Source of the DNA: Streptomyces canus
Lineage (GTDB): Bacteria; Actinomycetota; Actinomycetes; Streptomycetales; Streptomycetaceae
Assembly: GCF_030816965.1 (NCBI RefSeq)
Contig: NZ_JAUSYQ010000002.1
Location: 6,190,001 to 6,254,000 of the forward strand
Reading direction: 5' to 3'
DNA: 64,000 nt
The notes under the pieces: model-generated
Told to the model about the DNA's origin: nothing
What the model saw: the letters and a program-made list of their open reading frames with translations, nothing else
The model's database searches: none
In this document: in pieces, positions 17,060-27,552 of the stretch
How the letters are laid out: each line of letters starts with the position of its first letter
Numbering within the stretch: position 1 is the first letter of the stretch
Position numbers and translations under genes: made by a program

Positions 17060-17416
17060 ATGCCGCGTTACCTGTCGATGGTCCAGATCGACGAGAAGAC
17101 CGCCCCCGCCGAGGGCCCCAGCGACGCGCTGATGCAGCGGATGGGCGAGCTGATCGAGGAGATGACGAAGGCCGGGGTGCTGCTGGACACCGCCGGGCTG
17201 ACGCCGACCGCGCAGGGGGCCCGGGTGCGGTGGGAGAAGGGGCAGCTGTCGGTGACCGACGGGCCCTTCACCGAGGCGAAGGAGGTCGTCGGGGGGTACG
17301 CCATCGTCCAGGCCAAGGACATGGCCGAGGCGATCGAGTGGACCAAGCGCTTCCTGAAGGTGCACGAGGAGCACTGGACGGTCACCTGCGAGGTGCGGGA
17401 GATCGCGGAGGGCTGA
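17060..17416 (+). CDS. YCII/DGPF-domain protein
   Basis: This 118-residue protein contains the diagnostic DGPFTEAKEVVGGYAIVQ motif, the family fold of small ferredoxin-like proteins. DGPF proteins are almost always encoded directly before an ECF42-type sigma factor, as here, where the sigma gene starts 48 bases downstream. They are thought to be partners or targets of that sigma; the biochemical function is unknown. An AGGAG site stands seven bases before the ATG. Confidence 0.9.
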   Translation: MPRYLSMVQIDEKTAPAEGPSDALMQRMGELIEEMTKAGVLLDTAGLTPTAQGARVRWEKGQLSVTDGPFTEAKEVVGGYAIVQAKDMAEAIEWTKRFLKVHEEHWTVTCEVREIAEG

Positions 17417-17464
17417 GCCCGCTTCCTTGGCTGCGGGGGCCCTACGGGTGTCGAATGGGGGGCT

Positions 17465-18730
17465 GTGACCTCACAGCCCCTCGAAGCCGACGCCCGCGCC
17501 TCCGTCGAGACCGTCTTCCGCATGGAGTCGCCGCGCATCATCGCCGGTGTCACCCGTGTCGTCCGGGACGTCGGCATCGCCGAGGAGCTCGCCCAGGACG
17601 CCCTGGTGGCGGCGCTGGAGCAGTGGCCACGCGAGGGCGTCCCCGACAACCCGGGCGCCTGGCTCATGGCCATCGCGCGCAGACGGGCCGTGGACCTGGT
17701 CCGCCGCCGGGAGAACTACGCCCGCAAGCTGGCCGAGATCGGACGGGACCTGTCGGAGACCGCGCCGCCGGAGGAGCCGTCCGACCCCGAGGACATCGAC
17801 GACGACCTGCTCAGGCTCGTCTTCACCACCTGTCACCCGGTGCTGTCCGCCGAGGCCCGCACCGCCCTCACCCTGCGGCTGCTCGGCGGCCTGACCACCC
17901 CCGAGATCGCCCGCGCCTTCCTCGTCCCGGAGGCGACCGTCGCCCAGCGCATCGTGCGCGCCAAGCGGACCCTCGCCACGAAGAACATCGCCTTCGAGGT
18001 GCCCTACGGCCCCGACCGCGAGGCCCGCCTCGGTTCTGTCCTGGACGTCATCTACCTGATCTTCAACGAGGGATACGCGGCCACGGCAGGCGACGACTGG
18101 CTGCGCCCCTCCCTGTGCGAGGACGCCCTGCGGCTGGCCCGCCTGCTGTCCGCCCTCATGCCCAAGGAACCCGAAGTGCACGGCCTCGCGGCCCTGTTGG
18201 AGTTCCAGGCCTCCCGCACGGCCGCCCGCACCGGACCGCGGGGCGAGCCGGTCCTGCTCAGGGACCAGAACCGCAGCCGCTGGAACCGCATGCTCATCGC
18301 CCGCGGCATCAAGGCCCTGGGCCGCGCGGACGCCACGGCCGCGGGCGCCCCCGGCCCCTACGTCCTCCAGGCCGCCATCGCCGCCTGCCACGCGCACGCG
18401 TACTCCTACGACGAGACCGACTGGCCGGCCATCGCCACCCTCTACGCCCTGCTCGCCGCCCGCGCCCCCTCCCCGGTGGTCGAACTCAACCGCGCGGTCG
18501 CCGTCTCGATGGCCGAGGGACCGGGCCCGGCCCTGGAGATCGTCGACGCGCTCACCGACGAACCCGCCCTGCACGACTACCACCTGCTGCCGAGCGTGCG
18601 GGGCGATCTCCTGGCCCGCCTCGGACGTACGACGCAGGCGCGGGCCGAGTTCGAGCGGGCTGCCGCACTGACCCGCAACGAACGCGAGCGGGAACTGCTG
18701 CTGGACAGGGCGCGGCAGTGCGGTCAGTGA
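17465..18730 (+). CDS. ECF42-type RNA polymerase sigma factor with C-terminal TPR-like extension
   Basis: This 421-residue protein is far longer than a normal ECF sigma factor. Regions 2 and 4 occupy about residues 1-175 (EELAQDALVAALEQWPREG, AWLMAIARRRAVDLVRRR, LTTPEIARAFLVPEATVAQR for the region 4 helix). The remaining 240 residues are helical and Ala/Leu-rich, ending in RGDLLARLGRTTQARAEF and similar TPR-like helices. This architecture and the preceding DGPF gene define the ECF42 group, which has no classical anti-sigma factor; the extension is thought to take over regulation. Start GTG 17465. Confidence 0.92.
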   Translation: MTSQPLEADARASVETVFRMESPRIIAGVTRVVRDVGIAEELAQDALVAALEQWPREGVPDNPGAWLMAIARRRAVDLVRRRENYARKLAEIGRDLSETAPPEEPSDPEDIDDDLLRLVFTTCHPVLSAEARTALTLRLLGGLTTPEIARAFLVPEATVAQRIVRAKRTLATKNIAFEVPYGPDREARLGSVLDVIYLIFNEGYAATAGDDWLRPSLCEDALRLARLLSALMPKEPEVHGLAALLEFQASRTAARTGPRGEPVLLRDQNRSRWNRMLIARGIKALGRADATAAGAPGPYVLQAAIAACHAHAYSYDETDWPAIATLYALLAARAPSPVVELNRAVAVSMAEGPGPALEIVDALTDEPALHDYHLLPSVRGDLLARLGRTTQARAEFERAAALTRNERERELLLDRARQCGQ

Positions 18731-18848
18731 TCCGTTGTCGACCGCGGCGAGCACCACCGCGGTCGCGAGCGCCGCGACACGGCGGCACCCCGCGGGCGCC
18801 TCGATCGCCGCGAACGCCCGGTCGGCGCCGACCCGCACCTGGAGCCGC

Positions 18849-20042
18849 TCAGGACGCTCCAGCACCGGTGACGGCCCTCGCGGGGGCGCCGATCAGCATG
18901 GTCGGCGCCCCCGCGACCCGGGTCAGGAACACAGTCACGGAGTGCGGCCCCTGCGGCTTCGGAAGGGCCTTGCGCCGTAGTTCCTCCGGCTCGACGGCCG
19001 ACCCGCGCTTCTTGACGGTCAGGATGCCGACCTCCCGCTCCCGCAGCAGCGCCTTCAACTTCTTCACGTTGAAGGGGAGTCGGTCGGTGATCTCGTACGC
19101 CGTGGCATACGGGGTCGCGCGCAGCGTGTCCGCGGTGACGTAGGCGATGGTGGGGTCGATCAGGCCGCCGTCGAGCTCCTCGGCCGTCTCGGCCACCAGA
19201 TGGGCCCGGATGACGGCGCCGTCGGGCTCGTACAAGTACCGCCCCACGGAACGGACTTCGGGGTCGGGGAGCCCTCGGCCGAGCAGGGTCCGCGGTCCCG
19301 GCAGCAGCGTGGCCCGGACGGCCCCCGGCGCGGTGCCGAACCACAGCACCGCCTCCTTCACGTCCCCACCGTCGGAGATCCACTCCGCTTCGGCCTCCGC
19401 CGGAACCGCCTCGTGGGGAATACCGGGCGCGACCTTCAACGCGGCGTGCGGGGCCTTGAGAGCCGCCCCGACCGCCCACGACAGGGGCGGTGAGTAGGCC
19501 TCCGGATCGAAGATGCGGCCCCGCCCGCCCCGCCTCGCCGGATCCACGAACACGGCGTCGTAGGCGGCCGTGTCGATCGCCGTGACGTCCGCCTCCCGTA
19601 CGTCGATCAGGTCGTCGAGCCCCAGCGCGTCCGCGTTCGCCCGCGCGGCCGCCGCCGTCAGCGGATCCCGGTCCACCGCGAGGACCCGGATGCCGGCCCG
19701 GGCCAGCGCGATCGCGTCCCCGCCGATCCCGCAGCACAGGTCGGCGACGGAGGTGACGCCCAGGGCCCGCAGGCGCTCCGCGCGGTATGCCGCCACGCTC
19801 GCCCGGGTCGACTGCTCGACCCCGTTCGGCGTGAAGAACATCCGCTCCGCGTCCTCGGCCCCGAACTTGGCCGCCGCCCGCTGCCGCAACCGCGCCTGAC
19901 CGAGCGCCGCGGAGACGAGTTCGGCGGGATGCTCGCGGCGCAGCCGGGTGGCGACGGCGAGTTCGTCGGCGGGGGCGGTGCCGCGCACTTCGTCGAGGAG
20001 GGCACGGCCCTCGGGGGCGAGGAGGGGGGCGAGGTCGTTCAC
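18849..20042 (-). CDS. Class I SAM-dependent methyltransferase with THUMP-like domain
   Basis: I choose GTG 20042 (VNDLAPLLAPEGRALLDEV) because the family begins this way; the frame is open upstream but without family-like sequence. The protein is 397 residues. The SAM-binding core reads SVADLCCGIGGDAIALARAG with VLAVDRDPLTAAAARANA and DAVFVDPARRGGRGRIFDP. The C-terminal part (PFNVKKLKALLREREVGIL, TVKKRGSAVEPEELRRKAL) is the THUMP-like domain of this actinobacterial group. It is likely to act on RNA, but the target is unknown. It is convergent with the ECF42 gene and its 3' end is 118 bases from that stop. Confidence 0.88.
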   Translation of the reverse strand: MNDLAPLLAPEGRALLDEVRGTAPADELAVATRLRREHPAELVSAALGQARLRQRAAAKFGAEDAERMFFTPNGVEQSTRASVAAYRAERLRALGVTSVADLCCGIGGDAIALARAGIRVLAVDRDPLTAAAARANADALGLDDLIDVREADVTAIDTAAYDAVFVDPARRGGRGRIFDPEAYSPPLSWAVGAALKAPHAALKVAPGIPHEAVPAEAEAEWISDGGDVKEAVLWFGTAPGAVRATLLPGPRTLLGRGLPDPEVRSVGRYLYEPDGAVIRAHLVAETAEELDGGLIDPTIAYVTADTLRATPYATAYEITDRLPFNVKKLKALLREREVGILTVKKRGSAVEPEELRRKALPKPQGPHSVTVFLTRVAGAPTMLIGAPARAVTGAGAS

Positions 20043-20133
20043 CGGGTCATTGTGGGCCAGTCGGTGGACGGTCCGCTTCCGGGCGGCGGTGTCGGCCCGG
20101 GCGCGATGCCGTGACCTGCGAGGATCCGGCCTC

Positions 20134-21075
20134 ATGGGAACAGTAGGACAAAAGTATAAAAATGGTGCGTTGGTGGTGTCGGTATCGATCCGTGGCGGCC
20201 TCGTCCTCCTGGCAGTGGCCGCCCTGGTCTCCGGCTGCGCCGACCCGGCCGGGACCGGCGTACGGCCGCAGCAGCCCCTCAACGCGCCCACGGCCGCCGC
20301 CGGCGACCTCCAGGCCGACAAGACCCTTATCCGGGCCGCCCGGCTCCGCGCCGAGCAGACCCGGATCGTCGCCGCCAGGCGCTGGGGCCTGGAGAAAGTG
20401 CCGCTGACGGCCCCGCCGGCGCCCGTGACCAAGCCCCGCATCACCACCCGTCACGGCTTCGAGGTCGACGGCCACGACGTGAAGGGGCTACCGCCGGTCT
20501 TCACCACGGTCCCCACCGAGCAGAAGATCGTCTTCCTCACCATCGACGACGGCGCCGAGAAGGACCCCGCGTTCCTGCGGATGATGAGCGAGCTGAAGAT
20601 CCCGTACACCGCCTTCCTCAGCGACTACCTGATCAAGGACGACTACGGCTACTTCGCGAGAATGCGGGACACGGGGGTCGTACTGAACAACCACACGCTC
20701 CACCACCCCTACCTGCCCGCGCTGTCGTACGCCCGCCAGCAGCGCGAGATCTGCGGGATGCAGGACGTCATAGAGAAACGGTTCGGCACCCGGCCCACGC
20801 TCTTCCGCCCGCCCTACGGCAACTACAACGAGGACACCCTGCGCGCGGCCAGGTCCTGCGGCATCAAGTACGCGCCCATCTGGAACGAGGAGGTCTTCGT
20901 CGACCACTGGGAGTACCGCGAGTGGGACCAGGACATCCACCCCGGCGACATCGTGCTCAGCCACTTCCGGGGCCGTAAGGGCTGGAAGGGTGCGATGCCC
21001 GACATGGTCCGCCGCTTCCTGAACAGGATCACGGCCGAGGGGTACGCGGTGGCCCGACTCGAGGACTACCTGTGA
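20134..21075 (+). CDS. Polysaccharide deacetylase-family lipoprotein (NodB fold)
   Basis: This 313-residue protein carries a lipobox (AVAALVSGC) after a short hydrophobic stretch, so it should be a surface lipoprotein. The NodB domain shows FLTIDDGAEKDP (catalytic and metal Asp pair), NNHTLHHPYLP (metal His pair) and LFRPPYGNYNEDTLRAA. ATG 20134 has GAGGA ten bases upstream. TATAAA at 20155-20160 with GTG codons at 20173/20176 hints that a shorter, almost leaderless form starting VVSVSIRGG could also be made. It overlaps the next paralogue by four bases. Confidence 0.85.
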   Translation: MGTVGQKYKNGALVVSVSIRGGLVLLAVAALVSGCADPAGTGVRPQQPLNAPTAAAGDLQADKTLIRAARLRAEQTRIVAARRWGLEKVPLTAPPAPVTKPRITTRHGFEVDGHDVKGLPPVFTTVPTEQKIVFLTIDDGAEKDPAFLRMMSELKIPYTAFLSDYLIKDDYGYFARMRDTGVVLNNHTLHHPYLPALSYARQQREICGMQDVIEKRFGTRPTLFRPPYGNYNEDTLRAARSCGIKYAPIWNEEVFVDHWEYREWDQDIHPGDIVLSHFRGRKGWKGAMPDMVRRFLNRITAEGYAVARLEDYL

Positions 21076-21881
21076 GAGCGCGGGCACTGGTCGCCGGGGG
21101 GCTGGCGGCCGTCCTGCTCACCGGCTGTGCCCAGTCCGTCGATCCCATCGAACGGCTGGGCAAGAAGGCGGCGCAGCGAGTGGGGTCGTACGGGCCGGAC
21201 GGACCGAGTGGGGGGGACGGGGCGGACGGACGGCCGTACCGCCACTGGGGCCTCCTGGCCCCGCTGTCGGCGCCCCCGCGGGTGCCGGCGCGCGCGGCGC
21301 TGCGCCGGGGCGGCCTGCCGCCGGTCGTGAGACGTGTCGGGACGACCGACAAGGTCGTCTTCCTCACCTACGACGACGGCGCCGAGCGGGATCCACGGTT
21401 CGTCGGCATGGTCCGTGAACTGCGGCTGCCCGTCAGCATGTTCCTCACGGACAGTGTCGTCGGCCCCGGGTACGGCCACTTCGCGCGCCTCCAGTCGGTC
21501 GGCGCGAGCATCCAGAACCACACCCTCGACCACCCCGCCCTGCGGGGTCTGCCGTACTCCGGCCAGCGCGCCGAGATCTGCGGCCAGCAGGAGAAGGTGC
21601 GGTCCCGCTTCGGGATCCGGCCGCGGCTGTTCCGGCCGCCCTATGGCACGTACGACGGCACGACCCTGCGCGCGGCGGCCGACTGCGGACTCTCGGCGGT
21701 GGTGCTGTGGAGCGTGTCGGTGGAGGGTGGCGCGCCGGAGCGGCCGCTGCGGGCGGGAGACATCGTCTCGTTGGCATCGGGGGAGTCGACGGGACCGACG
21801 CTGACGGAACGGACGGCGAGGGTGCTGCGGGAGATCGAGCGGCGCGGGCTGACGGTGGGGCGGCTGGAGGACTATCTGTAG
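21072..21881 (+). CDS. Second polysaccharide deacetylase-family lipoprotein
   Basis: This 269-residue paralogue of the preceding gene starts at GTG 21072 inside its stop (GTGA). It has a lipobox in AAVLLTGC and the NodB motifs VVFLTYDDGAERDP, NHTLDHPALRGL (His pair) and FRPPYGTYDGTTLRAAADCG. The two proteins share order and motifs, ending in the same VxRLEDYL, so they arose by tandem duplication and may deacetylate a cell-wall polymer together. Confidence 0.88.
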   Translation: MRARALVAGGLAAVLLTGCAQSVDPIERLGKKAAQRVGSYGPDGPSGGDGADGRPYRHWGLLAPLSAPPRVPARAALRRGGLPPVVRRVGTTDKVVFLTYDDGAERDPRFVGMVRELRLPVSMFLTDSVVGPGYGHFARLQSVGASIQNHTLDHPALRGLPYSGQRAEICGQQEKVRSRFGIRPRLFRPPYGTYDGTTLRAAADCGLSAVVLWSVSVEGGAPERPLRAGDIVSLASGESTGPTLTERTARVLREIERRGLTVGRLEDYL

Positions 21882-21910
21882 GCGCTCCGGCGGCGGCACA
21901 GGAGACGCGA

Positions 21911-21937
21911 TTGGCACTCCGCTTGACCGAGTGCTAA
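21911..21937. promoter_or_regulatory. CIRCE element 1 (HrcA operator)
   Basis: TTGGCACTC - nine bases - GAGTGCTAA is a near-perfect CIRCE inverted repeat, the binding site of the heat-shock repressor HrcA. It overlaps the -35 region of the groES promoter. Confidence 0.95.
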
Positions 21938-21950
21938 TCACGGTCATAGT
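21923..21950 (+). promoter_or_regulatory. groES-groEL1 promoter
   Basis: TTGACC (21923-21928) and CATAGT (21945-21950) are 16 bases apart, a good vegetative-type promoter. The predicted transcription start falls near 21957, directly at the second CIRCE element, so HrcA would block initiation. Confidence 0.75.
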
Positions 21951-21957
21951 CTCGGGT

Positions 21958-21984
21958 CTGGCACTCCCCCCTGGAGAGTGCCAA
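21958..21984. promoter_or_regulatory. CIRCE element 2 (HrcA operator)
   Basis: CTGGCACTC - nine bases - GAGTGCCAA is a second CIRCE-type inverted repeat 20 bases after the first, at the predicted transcription start. Paired CIRCE elements fit tight HrcA control. Confidence 0.92.
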
Positions 21985-22081
21985 CACAGCGACGGGCAGG
22001 TCCGGCACCCGCGACGACGGATCCACCTGGTCGCCACCTCAGACAGTCAACCCCGTGATCTCCGAAGGGGGAGGTCGGATC

Positions 22082-22390
22082 GTGACGACCACCAGCTCCA
22101 AGGTTGCCATCAAGCCGCTCGAGGACCGCATTGTGGTCCAGCCGCTCGACGCCGAGCAGACCACCGCCTCTGGCCTGGTCATCCCGGACACGGCGAAGGA
22201 GAAGCCCCAGGAGGGCGTCGTCCTGGCCGTGGGCCCGGGCCGCTTCGAGGACGGTAACCGTCTTCCGCTCGATGTCTCCGTCGGCGACATCGTGCTGTAC
22301 AGCAAGTACGGCGGCACCGAGGTGAAGTACAACGGCGAGGAGTACCTCGTCCTCTCGGCTCGCGACGTGCTCGCGATCATCGAGAAGTAA
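22082..22390 (+). CDS. groES: Co-chaperonin GroES
   Basis: This 102-residue protein is the lid of the GroEL chamber. The start is GTG 22082 (GGGGGAGG about eight bases upstream); the in-frame ATG at 22055 would precede the ribosome site. Family motifs are [20 protein letters not shown] with the mobile loop [18 protein letters not shown], and [18 protein letters not shown]. groEL1 follows 112 bases downstream in the same transcript. Confidence 0.97.
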   Translation: MTTTSSKVAIKPLEDRIVVQPLDAEQTTASGLVIPDTAKEKPQEGVVLAVGPGRFEDGNRLPLDVSVGDIVLYSKYGGTEVKYNGEEYLVLSARDVLAIIEK

Positions 22391-22478
22391 TTCACCCCAG
22401 CATTTCTCTGAGCTGCGCCCCTGGCCCCCGCGACCACTAACAAGCCGGGCGCCCGGGGCGCAGTCTCTTTTCACCTAG

Positions 22479-24128
<1,650 letters not shown>

Positions 24129-24147
24129 GCCCAGCGCTCGCAAGGAG

Positions 24148-24176
24148 GCCCCCGTTCCCCCAGAGGGAACGGGGGC
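24148..24176 (+). terminator. Rho-independent terminator after groEL1
   Basis: GCCCCCGTTCCC (24148-24159) pairs perfectly with GGGAACGGGGGC (24165-24176), a 12-base-pair stem with a five-base loop followed by TTTCCCC. Confidence 0.88.
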
Positions 24177-24209
24177 TTTCCCCTTCGCGGGTCACAGGGA
24201 ATCGGGCCG

Positions 24210-24899
24210 TCATTCTCCGAGTACTCCCAGCTGTTCCATCAGCCCCGCACGGTCGTACTGCCACCAGCCCTCGCAGATCCGCCCGCCCCGGAACCGGTGC
24301 CAGGTGGTCCCGGTCATGGTCACGTTCTGCCCGGTCGCCGGAATCCCCACGAACTCGCCGGTGTGCTTGCCGGCCCAGGTCCAGCGGGTGCACACCCGGT
24401 CGTCCTGGGCGATCTGGTCGTCCACGCGGAAGGTGAAGGCGAAGGCCCGCCGCCATCCTTCGTACTCCTCGCGCGCGGCCGCGAGCCCCAGAGCGTCCGG
24501 ATTGGCCGGATCGTGGTCCATGTAGTCGTCGGTGAACCGCTCGAACATCTCCGCCGTCCCCGCCCGCCCGGCCTGCTCGAAGAACTCCCGTGAGACAGCC
24601 GGGTTGAGCTGCTCGTCCCGCACCACGTCCAGATCCGTGAAGGTCGGCGCCTCGTCACACAGCGCGACCATCCCCTGGAAGATCCGCTCCGTCTCCGGCA
24701 GCCCCGAATTCCGCATCGCCTCCTCGTACGACGGAAACTCCACGATCTCGACGAAGTGCGACGCGTCGGACCGGTCCTTGCCGACCACCGCATGCGTCGC
24801 GGAGCGCTTTCCCTTGGTCTGCTCGACCCATGTGTCCATCAGCCGGTCCATCTCGTCGAAACGGCTGGTCCTGCAGTCGATGAGCTGTACGAACGTCAT
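24210..24899 (-). CDS. Two-domain protein: ferredoxin-like (ABM-type) plus SnoaL-like domain
   Basis: This 229-residue protein seems to be a natural fusion. Residues 1-97 (FVQLIDCRTSRFDEMDRLMD, FVEIVEFPSYEEAMRNSG) look like a monooxygenase-type ferredoxin-like barrel. Residues 100-229 (AEMFERFTDDYMDHDPANPD, GKHTGEFVGIPATGQNVTM, ICEGWWQYD) are a SnoaL/ester-cyclase-like NTF2 fold. Single-domain SnoaL proteins are common in Streptomyces. No polyketide or other biosynthetic genes are near, so the substrate is unknown. It is convergent with groEL1. Confidence 0.8.
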   Translation of the reverse strand: MTFVQLIDCRTSRFDEMDRLMDTWVEQTKGKRSATHAVVGKDRSDASHFVEIVEFPSYEEAMRNSGLPETERIFQGMVALCDEAPTFTDLDVVRDEQLNPAVSREFFEQAGRAGTAEMFERFTDDYMDHDPANPDALGLAAAREEYEGWRRAFAFTFRVDDQIAQDDRVCTRWTWAGKHTGEFVGIPATGQNVTMTGTTWHRFRGGRICEGWWQYDRAGLMEQLGVLGE

Positions 24900-25029
24900 C
24901 CCGCCATCGCCTCCAGCCCCCCTGGGTCCGGTTCGAACACCACCATTGTCCGCCCTGTGGCCTCATATCGGCCTGTCGGCGGGGAAAGCTCCTCTTGCGA
25001 CTCCTGGGTCGTCGAAGCCCTGCGTCCGC

Positions 25030-25803
25030 CTACTGCGGCCCGTACTTCCGCCCCGTCCTGGACGTGATCCCGCCCAACAACCCGCGGGGCGCCACCTTCA
25101 CCAACCCCATGAGCGCCTTGTAACGCGGGTCCGGGATCGACAGGGTCTTGCCGCGGGACAGGTCGGTGAGGGCCGCGGCGACCAGTTTGTCCGCGTCGAG
25201 CCACATCCAGCCGGGGATGTTGTCCGTGCCCATCCCGGCCCGCTGGTGGAACTCGGTCCGCACGAAGCCCGGGCACAGGGCCATCAGCCGGACCCCGCTC
25301 CCCGCCAGATCCCTCGCCGCGCCCTGCGTGAACTGCACGACCCACGCCTTCGAGGCGCCGTACGTCCCACGAGGCACGAACGCGGCCACCGACGCGACGT
25401 TCACGACACCCCCGCGCCCCCGCTCCCGCATCGCCTCCGTCGCCGCCGACGTCAGTCGCAGCACCGCCTCGCAGTGCACCTTGAGCATCTTCAGCTCGTC
25501 GGCCATGGAGACGTCGAGATAGCGGCCCTTGTTGCCGAAGCCGGCGTTGTTGACGAGGAGGTCGACGGGGGACCTGCGGTCGGAGAGGCGGGCGGCGACC
25601 GCCTCGATGCCGGGGTCTGTGGCGAGGTCGGCGGTGAGGACCTCGGCCTCGATGCCGTGGCGGTCGTGGAGTTCGGTCGCCTGTTCCTGGAGCCGCTTGG
25701 TGTCGCGGGCCACCAGCACCAGGCTGTGCCCGTCAGCCGCCAGCCGCCGTGCGAACGCGGCACCGATGCCCGCGGTCGATCCCGTAATCAATGCCGTTGT
25801 CAT
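25030..25803 (-). CDS. Short-chain dehydrogenase/reductase (SDR)
   Basis: This 257-residue classical SDR shows the NADP-binding loop ITGSTAGIGAAFARRLA, VNNAGFGNKG after strand 4, the catalytic Ser region NVASVAAFVP and YGASKAWV (Tyr-x-x-x-Lys). It is complete. The substrate is unknown. The upstream ribosome site is weak; it lies 51 bases from the MOSC gene on the same strand and could be in its transcript. Confidence 0.9.
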   Translation of the reverse strand: MTTALITGSTAGIGAAFARRLAADGHSLVLVARDTKRLQEQATELHDRHGIEAEVLTADLATDPGIEAVAARLSDRRSPVDLLVNNAGFGNKGRYLDVSMADELKMLKVHCEAVLRLTSAATEAMRERGRGGVVNVASVAAFVPRGTYGASKAWVVQFTQGAARDLAGSGVRLMALCPGFVRTEFHQRAGMGTDNIPGWMWLDADKLVAAALTDLSRGKTLSIPDPRYKALMGLVKVAPRGLLGGITSRTGRKYGPQ

Positions 25804-25854
25804 GGCGCAAGGTTAATGACCGGGACCGACAGCGTCCGCTTGCGGAGGACGCCG

Positions 25855-26523
25855 TCAGGCGCCGTGCTTCTCCACGTACTCGAGCGCCCACTTCCGCAGC
25901 TCGGGATGGAGTGCCTCCCCCGCTGCCAGCAGCCGTGGCTGGAGCGGCCGTTCGGTGGTCATCGCCCGGAACGCCAGGGCGACCGTCACGTCGTGGTCCG
26001 GCCGGTGCACGATCTCGACCGGGTCCCCGGTCCGGATCTCGCCCGGCCGGATCACCCGCAGATACGCCCCGGGCGCACCCTTCTGCGTGAACCGCTTCAC
26101 CCACCGCTTCTCGTCCATGTGGCCCTGGAAGGTGCCGCACGGGATGCGCGCGCTCGTGACCTCGAGCACCACCTCGGACCCGATGCGCCAGCGCTCACCG
26201 ATCAGTGCGCCGGAGACGTCGATGCCCCGCGTCGTGAGGTTCTCGCCGAAGGCGCCGTTGGGCAACGAGCGGTTCAGTTCGCCCTCCCATGCGTCCAGGT
26301 CCTCGCGCGCCATGGCGTACACGGCCTGGTCGTCGCCGCCGTGGTGCTGTTTCTTGCACACCGCGTCCCCGGCGAGCCCGCTCCCGCCGATGCCCTTGGG
26401 GCCGGGCGCGGCCACCCGCACGGGTCCGTCGACCGGCCGCTTGTCGATACCGGTGACGCCCTCCGGGTTGTCCGTGTACGCAACGGCCTTGGCGCGGCCC
26501 AGATTCACCGACAGAAGCTCCAT
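25855..26523 (-). CDS. MOSC-domain protein (YiiM-like)
   Basis: This 222-residue protein is of the YiiM type, related to the MOSC domains that bind molybdenum cofactor and handle reduction of N-hydroxylated compounds. Motifs visible are LPNGAFGENLTTRGIDVSG, the conserved Cys in ARIPCGTFQGHM, and VDGPVRVAAPGPKGIGGSG. The start is ATG 26523. It is divergently arranged with the LysR gene 80 bases away, the usual layout for a target and its regulator. Confidence 0.88.
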   Translation of the reverse strand: MELLSVNLGRAKAVAYTDNPEGVTGIDKRPVDGPVRVAAPGPKGIGGSGLAGDAVCKKQHHGGDDQAVYAMAREDLDAWEGELNRSLPNGAFGENLTTRGIDVSGALIGERWRIGSEVVLEVTSARIPCGTFQGHMDEKRWVKRFTQKGAPGAYLRVIRPGEIRTGDPVEIVHRPDHDVTVALAFRAMTTERPLQPRLLAAGEALHPELRKWALEYVEKHGA

Positions 26524-26603
26524 GGCGGCACGGTAGGGGACCAGGACCCAAAGACGCCATGCATTATTCGGCGCCGTACCAAAGCAGGGCTTATCCTCGA
26601 GAG

Positions 26604-27500
26604 GTGATCGAGGCCCGACATCTCCGTGTGCTGCGTGCCGTCGCGGCGACCGGCTCCTTCTCCGCCGCGGGGCGTGAACTGGGCTGCACGCAGCCCGCCG
26701 TCAGCCAGCAGATGAAGGCCCTGGAGACGTCCGTGGGCACGCCGTTGCTCATCCGCAGCGGACGCGAGATGCGGCTGACGCAGGCGGGCCAGGCGCTGGT
26801 GCGGCATGCCGCCGGCATCCTGGCGGGGCTGACGGCGGCGGAGGAGGAGGTCGCCGCCATCGCCGGCCTGCGGGCCGGGCGCGTCCGGCTCGTCTCCTTC
26901 CCCAGCGGCAGTTCCACCCTGGTTCCCACCGCCCTCGCCGCCCTGCGCGCCGCCCACCCCGGCACCCGCGTCTTTCTGGAGGAGGCCGAACCCCCGCAGT
27001 CCGTCGGCCTGTTGCGGGAGGGCGACTGCGACATCGCGCTCGCCTTCCGGTACGAGGGGTCCGGGGGCGGGGACGAGTGGGACGACCTCGTCGTACGGCC
27101 CCTGCTGACCGACCGGCTCGTCGCCCTCGTACCCGAGCGGCACCGGCTCGCGCGCGCGGGGTCCGTGTCCATCGGGGAGCTCGCCGGGGAGTCGTGGATC
27201 GCCGGGTGTCCGCGCTGCCGCGGCCAGTTGGTCGAGGTGTGCGAGGGCGCCGGCTTCACGCCCCGCATCGACTTCGCGACCGACGACTACCCGGCGGTCG
27301 TCGGCCTGGTCGGTGCGGGGCTCGGCGTCGCCGTCCTGCCCCAGCTCGCGGTCGAGTCCGTACGGCCACGAGGCGCGCGGACGGTGACGCTGGAACCGGC
27401 GGTCCGGCGGGAGATCGTCGCGCTCACGCTGCCCGATCTGGCCCAGGTGCCGGCGGTGGCGGCGACGCTGGAGCAACTGGCGCGCGCGGCCGACCGGTAG
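26604..27500 (+). CDS. LysR-family transcriptional regulator
   Basis: This 298-residue regulator starts at GTG 26604 with IEARHLRVLRAVAATGSFS and the helix-turn-helix GSFSAAGRELGCTQPAVSQQ. The ligand domain is complete (LLTDRLVALVPERHRLARAG, VVGLVGAGLGVAVLPQLAV). An in-frame ATG at 26559 exists but has no ribosome site. Divergence from the MOSC gene suggests that gene as its target. Confidence 0.9.
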   Translation: MIEARHLRVLRAVAATGSFSAAGRELGCTQPAVSQQMKALETSVGTPLLIRSGREMRLTQAGQALVRHAAGILAGLTAAEEEVAAIAGLRAGRVRLVSFPSGSSTLVPTALAALRAAHPGTRVFLEEAEPPQSVGLLREGDCDIALAFRYEGSGGGDEWDDLVVRPLLTDRLVALVPERHRLARAGSVSIGELAGESWIAGCPRCRGQLVEVCEGAGFTPRIDFATDDYPAVVGLVGAGLGVAVLPQLAVESVRPRGARTVTLEPAVRREIVALTLPDLAQVPAVAATLEQLARAADR

Positions 27501-27512
27501 GCAGAAAAGAAT

Positions 27513-27536
27513 GAAGGGCACGCGCGCGTGCCCTTC
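27513..27536. terminator. Bidirectional terminator between lysR and whiD
   Basis: GAAGGGCACGCG / CGCGTGCCCTTC form a perfect 24-base palindrome. AAAAGA lies to the left and AAAAAACG to the right, so both convergent transcripts have short U-rich stretches nearby. Confidence 0.8.
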
Positions 27537-27552
27537 CAGAAAAAACGTTCCT

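Noticed and set aside
18724..18865. Possible minus-strand coding fragment (ERLQVRVGADRAFAAIEAPA) after the methyltransferase gene
   Set aside because: No ribosome site, no family and it overlaps the end of the ECF42 gene; it may be chance coding bias.
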